This document shows, one piece after another, positions 15,754 through 23,338 of a DNA stretch of 64,000 nt (positions are counted from its first letter, which is position 1; the number at the start of each line of letters is the position of its first letter). Below the pieces are notes generated by a model. That model was given only the letters and a program-made list of their open reading frames with translations. It had not been told where the DNA came from and made no database searches. The stretch spans positions 372,001 to 436,000 of the forward strand of contig NZ_BSTD01000006.1 of assembly GCF_030269325.1 (NCBI RefSeq). The letters run 5' to 3'. This stretch comes from Amycolatopsis sp. NBRC 101858. Its GTDB lineage: Bacteria; Actinomycetota; Actinomycetes; Mycobacteriales; Pseudonocardiaceae. The position numbers and the translations under genes are program-made.

Positions 15754-17201
15754 GCCCGCGCGTGACGGAGGTCGAGCACAACGGCATCGCGCCGATCCCG
15801 CCGGAGGAGCAGACATCGCGCCCGCGTGACCTGTTCCGGATGGCGTTCGGCGGCGCGAACACGTTCGCCACGATCATCCTCGGCACGCTGCCGATCGCGT
15901 ACGGCCTGAGCTTCCGCGACGCGGCGCTCGCGACGGCGCTCGGCGTCGTCGTCGGCGGCCTGGTCCTGGCGCCGATGGCGTTGTTCGGGCCGCGCACGCG
16001 GACCAACAACGCGGTGTCGTCCGGCGCGCACTTCGGCGTCGTCGGGCGGTGCGTCGGGTCGTTCCTGTCGCTGCTGACGGCGATCACGTTCTTCGCGATC
16101 TCGGTCTGGGTCAGCGGCGACGCGGTGGCCGGCGCGGCGCAGCGGCTCTTCGGCTTCGACGGCGGCGCGGCCCTGCGCGGGGTCGCGTACGGCCTGATCG
16201 CGATCGCGACGCTCGTCGTCTGCATCTACGGCTACCGGTTCATGCTGCTGGTCAACCGGATCGCGGTGGTGCTCGGCACGGCGATCATGCTGCTGGGCGT
16301 GGTGGCGTACGGCGGCTCGTTCGACCCGGGGTACGCGGGCACCGGGACGTACGCGCTGGGCACGTTCTGGCCGACGTTCACCCTGGCGGCGTTGACGGCC
16401 CTGGCCAACCCGATCTCGTTCGGCGCGTTCCTCGGCGACTGGGCCCGCTACATCCCTTCGTCGTTCAGCAAGCGCTCTCTCCTGGCGGCGCCGTTCCTGG
16501 CCCAGGTGGCGACGTTGCTCCCGTTCGGCTTCGGCATCGCGACGGCGACCTTGGTGGCCGACCCGGCCGACTACATCACGGGCCTGACAGCGGTTTCCCC
16601 GCTCTGGTACGCGATCCCGCTGATCGTGGTGGCCCTGATCGGCGGCCTGTCGACGGGCACGACGTCGTTGTACGGGACGGGCCTGGACTTCAGCTCGATC
16701 TTCCCGCGCCTGTCCCGCGTCCAGGCGACGCTGCTGATCGGGACGCTGAGCGTGGCGTTCATCTTCGTCGGCAACTTCGTGCTGGACATGGTGTCGAGCA
16801 TCAACGCGTTCGCGACGCTGATCGTGCTGTGCACGTCCCCGTGGATGGTGATCATGATGATCGGCTTCCTCCAGCGGCGCGGGTTCTACGACGTGGCGGA
16901 CCTGCAGGTGTTCAACGAGGGCCGGCGCGGTGGCCGGTACTGGTTCGCCCGCGGGGTGAACTGGCGCGCGATGGCGGCCTGGATCCCGGCGACGACATTG
17001 GGGTTGCTGTGCGCGAACACCCCGATGATCGCGGGGCCGCTGCGGGACGTGGCGGGCGGGGTGGACATCAGCCTGCTGGTGACTTTGGCAACGGCGGCGG
17101 TGACGTACCCGGTGCTGGTGAAGCTGTTCCCGGAGCCACCGGAGGTGTTCGGCTCCGTGCCGCCGCCCGCGGCCGTCCTCACGGTGCCCGCGGAGGCCTG
17201 A
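15750..17201 (+). CDS. NCS1-family permease (cytosine/purine/hydantoin-type)
   Basis: This 483-residue transporter has about 12 hydrophobic helices and NCS1 features (FRMAFGGANTFATIILGTLPI near residue 30, NPISFGAFLGDWARYIP near 225). NCS1 proteins import nucleobases, hydantoins, allantoin or related nitrogen compounds with H+ or Na+. It is the last gene of the PucR operon and a second transporter beside the SSS symporter. The two may serve different substrates or one may export a product. ATGA overlap with the aldehyde dehydrogenase. A strong hairpin follows directly after the stop. Confidence 0.88.
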   Translation: MSPRVTEVEHNGIAPIPPEEQTSRPRDLFRMAFGGANTFATIILGTLPIAYGLSFRDAALATALGVVVGGLVLAPMALFGPRTRTNNAVSSGAHFGVVGRCVGSFLSLLTAITFFAISVWVSGDAVAGAAQRLFGFDGGAALRGVAYGLIAIATLVVCIYGYRFMLLVNRIAVVLGTAIMLLGVVAYGGSFDPGYAGTGTYALGTFWPTFTLAALTALANPISFGAFLGDWARYIPSSFSKRSLLAAPFLAQVATLLPFGFGIATATLVADPADYITGLTAVSPLWYAIPLIVVALIGGLSTGTTSLYGTGLDFSSIFPRLSRVQATLLIGTLSVAFIFVGNFVLDMVSSINAFATLIVLCTSPWMVIMMIGFLQRRGFYDVADLQVFNEGRRGGRYWFARGVNWRAMAAWIPATTLGLLCANTPMIAGPLRDVAGGVDISLLVTLATAAVTYPVLVKLFPEPPEVFGSVPPPAAVLTVPAEA

Positions 17202-17203
17202 CC

Positions 17204-17234
17204 CAAGCGCCCCGAGGTGGCCTCGGGGCGCTTG
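17204..17234. terminator. Bidirectional hairpin terminator between the NCS1 permease gene and dxs
   Basis: CAAGCGCCCCGAGG (17204-17217) pairs perfectly with CCTCGGGGCGCTTG (17221-17234) around a TGG loop. It lies between the stops of two convergent genes (17201 and 17239). There is no T-run, as is usual in high-GC actinobacteria. Confidence 0.85.
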
Positions 17235-17238
17235 CGGC

Positions 17239-19149
17239 TCAGCTGCGGTTCGCGTCCTTCTTCTCGGGCTCCGAGACCGAACCCAGCCGGGAAGCCCACT
17301 CCGTCACCCGCCGAGCCACGTCCTGGGCCGTCAGGCCGATGCGGCCCAAAACCTCGTCGCGGCTCCCCAGGTCGTGGAACGTCTGCGGCACCGCCAGATC
17401 CCGCAGCGGGACGTCACACTCGGCGTCACGGAACATCGCCGCCAGCGCCGAGCCGAAGCCGCCGTGGCGGCCGCTGTCCTCGACCGTCACCACCAGCTTG
17501 TGCTGGGACGCCAGCGCCACCAGCTCGGCCGGGACCGGCAGGACCCAGCGCGGGTCGACCACCGTCACGCCGATGCCCTGGTCGGCGAGCCGGTCGGCCG
17601 CCGCCAGGCCCAGGGTCGCGAACGGGCCCACCGTCACCAGCAGCACGTCGGCGCCTTCGACCGGGCGGCGCAGCACGTCGACCGTGCCCAGCCGCTCGAC
17701 CGCCGTGACGTCCGTGCCGACCTTGCCCTTCGAGAAGCGCAGCGCCGTCGGGCCGTCGGACACCGCCACGGCCTCGCGCAGCTCTTCGCGCAGCGTCGCC
17801 GGGTCGCGCGGGGCCGCCACGCGCATGCCCGGCACCATGCCCAGCAGCGACAGGTCCCACATGCCGTGGTGGCTCGGCCCGTCCGGGCCGGTGATGCCGG
17901 CGCGGTCCAGCACCAGCGTCACCGGCTGGCGGTGCAGTGCGACGTCCATCAGCACCTGGTCGAACGCGCGGTTGAGGAACGTCGAGTAGATCGCGACCAC
18001 CGGGTGCAGCCCGCCCATCGCCAGCCCGGCGGCGGAGGTGACCGCGTGCTGCTCGGCGATGCCGACGTCGTACCAGCGGTCCGGGAACGCCTCGGCGAAC
18101 TTGTCGAGGCCGGTCGAGCGCAGCATCGCCGCGGTGATCGCGACGACGTCCTCGCGCTCGGCACCGATCTTCGCCAGCTCGTCGCCGAACACGCCGGTCC
18201 AGCTCGGGCCCTTCACCGGCGGCAGGCCGGTCTCCGGGTCGATCGGGTCGGTCTGGTGCATCTGGTCGTGCTCGTTGTTGACCGCGGGCGCGTAGCCGTG
18301 GCCCTTCTCGGTCACCACGTGCACGATCACCGCGCCGCCGAACGCCTTCGCGCTGTGCAGGGCCTTCTCCAGCGCCACCTGGTCGTGACCGTCGACCGGG
18401 CCGAGGTACTTCAGGCCGAGGTCGGAGAACATCGCCTGCGGGCTCAGCGCGTCCTTCAGCCCGGCCTTCGCGGCGTGCAGCGCGGCGTAGATCGGCTTGC
18501 CGACGACCGGGGTGTGCCGGAGGAGCTCGCGGCCGCCGTCGAGCAGCCGCTCGTAGCCCGGCTGCAGGCGCAGCGCGGCGAGGTGGTCGGCCAGGCCGCC
18601 GATGGTCGGCGAGTAGGAGCGGCCGTTGTCGTTGATGACGATGACGACCGGGCGCTCGCGGTGCGCGGCGAGGTTGTTGAGCGCCTCCCAGCACATGCCG
18701 CCGGTGAGCGCGCCGTCCCCGACGACGGCGACCGCGTGCCGCTCGCCACCGTCCAGGGCGAACGCCTTCGCCAGACCGTCCACATAGGACAGTGCGGACG
18801 ACGCGTGGCTGCTCTCGACCCAGTCGTGGTCACTCTCCGCGCGCGACGGGTAACCGGTGACGCCGCCGGTCTGGCGCAGCCGGTCGAAGCCGTCCGCGCG
18901 GCCGGTGACGATCTTGTGCACGTAGGCCTGGTGCCCGACGTCCCAGACGATCGCGTCGCGCGGCGAGTCGAACACGCGGTGCAGCGCGAGGGTCAGCTCG
19001 ACGACGCCGAGGTTCGGCCCCAGGTGCCCGCCGGCGCGGCGGACCTTGTCGACGAGGAAGTCCCGGATCTCGGCGGACAGTTCGCCGAGGTCCTCGACAC
19101 TCATGCGCTTCAGGTCCGCCGGTCCGCTCACGGACTCCAGCAACGTCAC
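17239..19149 (-). CDS. dxs: 1-deoxy-D-xylulose-5-phosphate synthase
   Basis: This ThDP enzyme condenses pyruvate and glyceraldehyde-3-phosphate to DXP, the first step of the MEP isoprenoid pathway. The 636-residue length matches the family. Seen motifs are GHLGPNLGVVELTLALH near residue 45, WDVGHQAYVHKI near 72, the ThDP site GDGALTGGMCWEALNN near 147, the transketolase glutamate in GIAEQHAVTSAAG near 363, and the C-terminal domain motif EDSGRHGGFGSAL near 550. The start is GTG 19149, preceded on the minus strand by GGTGGAG; upstream extensions of the frame lack family similarity. It is the orthologue of M. tuberculosis dxs1 (Rv2682c), which lies near the same downstream block. Confidence 0.96.
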   Translation of the reverse strand: MTLLESVSGPADLKRMSVEDLGELSAEIRDFLVDKVRRAGGHLGPNLGVVELTLALHRVFDSPRDAIVWDVGHQAYVHKIVTGRADGFDRLRQTGGVTGYPSRAESDHDWVESSHASSALSYVDGLAKAFALDGGERHAVAVVGDGALTGGMCWEALNNLAAHRERPVVIVINDNGRSYSPTIGGLADHLAALRLQPGYERLLDGGRELLRHTPVVGKPIYAALHAAKAGLKDALSPQAMFSDLGLKYLGPVDGHDQVALEKALHSAKAFGGAVIVHVVTEKGHGYAPAVNNEHDQMHQTDPIDPETGLPPVKGPSWTGVFGDELAKIGAEREDVVAITAAMLRSTGLDKFAEAFPDRWYDVGIAEQHAVTSAAGLAMGGLHPVVAIYSTFLNRAFDQVLMDVALHRQPVTLVLDRAGITGPDGPSHHGMWDLSLLGMVPGMRVAAPRDPATLREELREAVAVSDGPTALRFSKGKVGTDVTAVERLGTVDVLRRPVEGADVLLVTVGPFATLGLAAADRLADQGIGVTVVDPRWVLPVPAELVALASQHKLVVTVEDSGRHGGFGSALAAMFRDAECDVPLRDLAVPQTFHDLGSRDEVLGRIGLTAQDVARRVTEWASRLGSVSEPEKKDANRS

Positions 19150-19333
19150 TCGTCTCCACCTCACTTGGTCACCACGCCTCGTTCCGGCCAGTCTACGGAG
19201 GACGGCCACCGCCCTTACGCCCGCCGCGTCCGGCGTCACAGGCGGAGCGCGATCACGCGTCATCTCCTGAGGTGAACCTCGTCTCCCCGCCGTGCTGTGG
19301 CGGTCACGCGGCGTGGCCACGAGAATGGAGTTC

Positions 19334-20803
19334 ATGGCGGACTTCTTCATCGGCGGCGACTGGGTGGACGCGATCGGCGGCGGCCGGCGGGAGATCCGCT
19401 GCCCGGCCGACGGTTCCCTGGTCGCGACGGTCGCCGAGGGCACCGCCAAGGACACCGAGGCCGCCATCGCGGCGGCGCGCCGGGCGTTCGACACCGGCCC
19501 GTGGCCGGGCACGCCCGCGCACCTGCGCGGTGACCTGCTGCTGCGCACCGCGGACCTGCTGGACCGCGACGCGGAGGCGTTCGCCCGCGCCGAGTCGCTC
19601 GACACCGGCAAGCGCCTGGTCGAGAGCCGCTACGACATGGCCGACATCGCGGCCTGCCTGCGCTACTTCGGCAAGCTCGCGGCGCAGGACGCGGGCCGCG
19701 TCGTCGACACCGGCAACCCGGACGCGTTCAGCCGGATCGTGCACGAACCGGTCGGCGTCTGCGGGCTGATCACGCCGTGGAACTACCCGCTGCTGCAGAC
19801 CGTGTGGAAGATCGCGCCGGCGCTGGCCGCGGGCAACACGTTCGTGCTCAAGCCCAGCGAGCTGACGCCGCACACGTCGATCCTGTTCCTGAAGCTGCTC
19901 ACCGAGGCGGGCCTGCCGTCCGGCGTCGCGAACCTGGTGCTCGGGGCCGGCGCCGAGGTCGGCGCGCCGCTGGCCGAGCACCCGGACGTCGACCTCGTGT
20001 CGTTCACCGGCGGGCTGGCCACGGGGAAGGTGATCGCCGCGGCGGCCGCCGGGACGGTCAAGAAAGTGGCCCTGGAGCTGGGCGGGAAGAACCCGAACGT
20101 GGTCTTCGCCGACGCCGACTTCGAGACCGCGGTCGACTACGCGCTGACGGCGGTGTTCCTGCACTCGGGCCAGGTGTGCTCGGCGGGCGCGCGGCTGATC
20201 GTGCAGCGGGAGTGGCACGACGAGTTCGTCGCCGAGCTGGTGCGCCGGGCCGAGCGGATCCGCCTGGGCGGGCCGTTCGACGAGCGCGCCGAGACCGGGC
20301 CGCTGATTTCGGCGGCCCACCGCGACAAGATCGAGCGGTACGTGGCAGCGGCGCTGGCCGAGGGCGCGGTGCTGCGGACGGGCGGCAGCCGGCCTTCGGA
20401 CCCCGCTCTCGCCGACGGCTTCTACTACCTCCCGACCATCCTGGACCAGGTGAAACAGGGGTCGTCAGCGGTCGTCGACGAGTCGTTCGGGCCGGTGCTG
20501 ACGGTCGAGACGTTCACCGACGAGGACGACGCGGTGCGCATCGCGAACGACACCCACTACGGCCTGGCCGGGGCGGTGTTCACGAACGACGCTTCGCGGG
20601 CGCAGCGCGTGGCCGGGCGGCTGCGCCACGGCACGATCTGGATCAACGACTTCCACCCGTACCTGCCGCAGGCCGAGTGGGGCGGCTACAAGCAGTCCGG
20701 CTTCGGCCGCGAACTGGGCCCGACCGGGCTCGGCGAGTACACCGAGGTCAAGCACATCTACCAGAACCTGCGGCCGGCCCCGCAGCGCTGGTTCGCCGGC
20801 TGA
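19334..20803 (+). CDS. Aldehyde dehydrogenase (betaine-aldehyde-dehydrogenase-like)
   Basis: A 489-residue NAD(P)+-dependent aldehyde dehydrogenase. The motifs are TPWNYPLLQ near residue 152, catalytic glutamate in LELGGKNPNVVF near 248, catalytic cysteine in GQVCSAGARL near 282, and SFGPVLTVETF near 382. The signature resembles the betaine/aminobutyraldehyde/phenylacetaldehyde group; the substrate is not determinable. ATG 19334 is chosen for GGAG at 19327-19330, though the spacing is short; ATG 19325 would add three residues. It stands alone, divergent from dxs, and is not closely related to the aldehyde dehydrogenase of the PucR operon (different length and termini). Confidence 0.9.
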   Translation: MADFFIGGDWVDAIGGGRREIRCPADGSLVATVAEGTAKDTEAAIAAARRAFDTGPWPGTPAHLRGDLLLRTADLLDRDAEAFARAESLDTGKRLVESRYDMADIAACLRYFGKLAAQDAGRVVDTGNPDAFSRIVHEPVGVCGLITPWNYPLLQTVWKIAPALAAGNTFVLKPSELTPHTSILFLKLLTEAGLPSGVANLVLGAGAEVGAPLAEHPDVDLVSFTGGLATGKVIAAAAAGTVKKVALELGGKNPNVVFADADFETAVDYALTAVFLHSGQVCSAGARLIVQREWHDEFVAELVRRAERIRLGGPFDERAETGPLISAAHRDKIERYVAAALAEGAVLRTGGSRPSDPALADGFYYLPTILDQVKQGSSAVVDESFGPVLTVETFTDEDDAVRIANDTHYGLAGAVFTNDASRAQRVAGRLRHGTIWINDFHPYLPQAEWGGYKQSGFGRELGPTGLGEYTEVKHIYQNLRPAPQRWFAG

Positions 20804-20912
20804 GCGGAGTCCCCCGATCGGGATCCACCGAACGGCCCAGCGCCGGAAAGGTGCTCGGAAAGCCGTTTCCGGCGTCTTATGCTGCGTCCAGCCGCGACGC
20901 AGGGAGGCCGGA

Positions 20913-21344
20913 GTGGACCAGCAGCGACCGGGGAAGCGGCTCCGCGGCCCGCGCGCCGTGGCGGTGGGGATCGCGGGGCTGGGCGTGATCGCGGGCCTGA
21001 CCCTGCGCACCGCGGACTACGCCGGGATGCTGCCGCCGGGGACCCCGGATCCGGAGCTGGACCTGGGCCTGGTCTGCGCGGCGGCGGTGCTGATCGCGGG
21101 CACGCTGGCGTACCTGACGTTCGCCCGCCACCAGGACGAGCCGCTGGCGATGGCTTCCCTCCCGGGGCTGGTGGTGACGGGAGTGGTCCTGCGCCACCTG
21201 GTGGTGACGCTCCCGGGCGTGACCACGATCCAACCGGCGGCGCGGGTGGTCCCGGGGGCTGGGTCGTGGGTGCTGCTGGCATCGGGAGTGGCCATGACGG
21301 CGGCGGGGCTGGCGGCGGCATTCGCGGTCCGCCGAGCAGCCTGA
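20913..21344 (+). CDS. Four-helix integral membrane protein, unknown function
   Basis: The 143-residue product has a short basic N-terminus (MDQQRPGKRLRGPR) and four hydrophobic segments (about residues 16-37, 53-67, 82-100 and 115-137), implying both termini in the cytoplasm. I do not recognise a family. A GTG start follows a good GGAGG at 20903-20907. It could be co-transcribed with the aldehyde dehydrogenase 109 nt upstream. The next 209 nt (21345-21553) hold no gene I can support. Confidence 0.7.
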   Translation: MDQQRPGKRLRGPRAVAVGIAGLGVIAGLTLRTADYAGMLPPGTPDPELDLGLVCAAAVLIAGTLAYLTFARHQDEPLAMASLPGLVVTGVVLRHLVVTLPGVTTIQPAARVVPGAGSWVLLASGVAMTAAGLAAAFAVRRAA

Positions 21345-21553
21345 CGACCACCGGCAGCCCGCACGCAAGGCGCCGCGCAGCCCGACACCGCGCACCGGTA
21401 GCAGCCAGGCCCACGGCGGCACACGAGCGGCCGGCCGGAGATGCCGCGGTGGCGGCCGGACAACCCGCGCCAGGGCAGCCAACCCCGCAGCCGGGCTTCC
21501 GCCGCGCGCCCCACAGCGCCGGCCGGCAACCCCCGCCGCTCGCAGGACTCTCC

Positions 21554-22117
21554 TCAGCCGCTCACCGCCTTGCGGCCCAGGAACGCCGCCAGCCGGTCCG
21601 CCGCCGTTGCTTCCGGGCCTGGCTCCACCTCCGGCCCGAACGGGCCACCCGGTGGCCGGGGCGCCGAGCCGAACCGGGAACGCCACTGCTCCAGCGCCCC
21701 CTCCGCCAAATCCGGCAGCAGGTCGGTCGAGGCACCCGTCGCGTCCGCGAGGTCCCAGCCGTGGGCCAAGTACTCGTTCACGCGCATGTGGACGAGGAAC
21801 ACGCCCGGCATCTCGCCCAGCGCGGTCGTCACCGTACGAGAGAACAACCCCGGCGAAGCCAGCACTGCCCGCGCCGCCGCGACCGATGACACGAACGCCG
21901 GGACCGGCGACGCACCCAGGTAGTCGCCGTCCGGAGCCGGTGGTCCCGAACCCGCCCAGAACGCCACCTTCGCGTTGCCGTGCGCCAGGTGGTTGACCAC
22001 CGCGCGGACGTCCCAGTCCGCGCACGCCGTCGGCAGCGTCCACTGATCGCCGCCGATCGACGAGACCAGGCCCGTCACCGAGAAAGCCGCGCGGTCGAAG
22101 TCCTCGAGAGGAGTCAT
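21554..22117 (-). CDS. TIGR03086-type DinB/mycothiol-dependent metal-binding protein
   Basis: The 187-residue protein has the pattern of the actinobacterial DinB-like superfamily: CADWDVRAVVNHLAHGNAK near residues 33-50 (first metal His in the NHL motif) and MRVNEYLAHGWDLADATG near 109-127 (metal His in the LAHGWDLA motif). These four-helix proteins bind a divalent metal and some use mycothiol as cofactor; most have no known substrate. The start is ATG 22117. It follows the RNA methyltransferase gene on the same strand with a 33-nt gap and may share its transcript. Confidence 0.8.
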   Translation of the reverse strand: MTPLEDFDRAAFSVTGLVSSIGGDQWTLPTACADWDVRAVVNHLAHGNAKVAFWAGSGPPAPDGDYLGASPVPAFVSSVAAARAVLASPGLFSRTVTTALGEMPGVFLVHMRVNEYLAHGWDLADATGASTDLLPDLAEGALEQWRSRFGSAPRPPGGPFGPEVEPGPEATAADRLAAFLGRKAVSG

Positions 22118-22150
22118 GCCGGCAGTGTGACGGCCACCACCGACAAAAAC

Positions 22151-23338
22151 TCAGGACAGCAGCGCCACGCACTCCACGTGGTGGGTCATCGGGAACGCGT
22201 CGAACGCCCTCAGATCCGTCAAGCCGTAGCCGTGCGAAGCGAAAGTCGCCAGGTCACGGGCCAGGGCCGCCGGGTCGCACGCCACGTAGACGATCCGATC
22301 GGGTGAACCCGCCACGATCGACTCCACCACCGCCTTGCCCGCGCCCTTGCGCGGCGGGTCCAGCACCACGACGTCCACCGGCTTCGGGGCCGACTCCAGC
22401 ACGTGCTCGACGCGCCCGGCCTGCCAGGACACCTGCGGCAGGTCGGCCAGGTTCTTCTCGCCGTCGGCGACCGCGCGCCGGCCGGACTCGATCGCCAGCA
22501 CCCGGCCCGCCGCGCCGACCTGTGAGGCCAGCACCGACGCGAACAGCCCGACCCCGGCGTAGAGGTCCCAGGCCGACCCGCCCGCGGGCGCCTCCGCCCA
22601 CTCGGCCACGACGGCGGCCAGCGTCGACGCCGCCGCCGGGTGGACCTGCCAGAAGCCGTGCGCGTCGAGGTGCCAGTCGCGGCCGGCCGCGTGCTGCACG
22701 GCCACGCCGCCGGCCAGCTGCCGGGCGCGGACCTTGCCTCGGACCGTCGACAGCTCGCGCACGTGGACACCGCCGTCGCCGTCGCCGGTGACCTCGATCT
22801 CGCTGCCCGGCCGCCAGCGCCGTGCCAGGACGTCGTCGAGCTCGCCCGGGACCGCGATCGGGCAGTCTTCGAGCGCCACCACCCGGTGGCTGTGGTGGGC
22901 GCGCAGGCCCGCGCGGCCCTCGCGGTCGGCGACCAGCCGGACGCGGCTGCGCCAGTCCAGCGGACCGCCTTCGAGGGCCTCCACGACGACCTCGCGCTCG
23001 ATGCCGGCCAGCCGCTGGAGCTGCTCCGCCACCACCGAAGCCTTCAACGAACGTTGGTACGCGGTCGAAGCGTGCTGCCAGTCGCAGCCGCCGCAGCCGC
23101 CCGGCACGGCCAGCGGGCACGGCGGCTCGACCCGGAACTCCGAAGCCGACAGCACCTCGATCGCGTCGCCGCGGCAGAACGAACCGCCGTTGTCCTCGGT
23201 GACCTCGACGCGGACCTGCTCGCCCGGCAGCGCGTGCCGGACGAACACCACGCGGCCGTCGGCGCGCGCGACGCAGTGGCCGCCGTGCGCCACCGCGCCG
23301 ACCTCGACCTCGAGGACCCGGCCCAGCCAGCTCGTCAT
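22151..23338 (-). CDS. TrmA/RlmCD-type RNA (uracil-C5) methyltransferase
   Basis: This 395-residue SAM-dependent enzyme should methylate C5 of a uridine in tRNA or rRNA. An N-terminal TRAM RNA-binding domain (residues 1-50) precedes a 4Fe-4S cysteine set (C74, C82, C85 and C159). The SAM loop is WDLYAGVGLF near 258-266, followed by VLDPPRKGAG near 326 and the catalytic nucleophile C354 in YVACDPAAL. It corresponds to M. tuberculosis Rv2689c. The ATG overlaps the stop of the potassium-permease gene by 4 bp, so an RNA-modifying enzyme is translationally coupled to a transporter. Which base it modifies cannot be told. Confidence 0.92.
   Translation of the reverse strand: MTSWLGRVLEVEVGAVAHGGHCVARADGRVVFVRHALPGEQVRVEVTEDNGGSFCRGDAIEVLSASEFRVEPPCPLAVPGGCGGCDWQHASTAYQRSLKASVVAEQLQRLAGIEREVVVEALEGGPLDWRSRVRLVADREGRAGLRAHHSHRVVALEDCPIAVPGELDDVLARRWRPGSEIEVTGDGDGGVHVRELSTVRGKVRARQLAGGVAVQHAAGRDWHLDAHGFWQVHPAAASTLAAVVAEWAEAPAGGSAWDLYAGVGLFASVLASQVGAAGRVLAIESGRRAVADGEKNLADLPQVSWQAGRVEHVLESAPKPVDVVVLDPPRKGAGKAVVESIVAGSPDRIVYVACDPAALARDLATFASHGYGLTDLRAFDAFPMTHHVECVALLS

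Noticed and set aside
17374..19275. Long plus-strand open frame opposite dxs
   Set aside because: Codon-position composition and the very strong DXS motifs show the minus strand is coding; the opposite frame is rich in Arg/Val/Asp/His as expected of an antisense shadow.
21345..21553. Possible small gene in the gap after the four-helix membrane protein
   Set aside because: Only GC-rich low-complexity frames without a start/ribosome site combination; nothing supportable.
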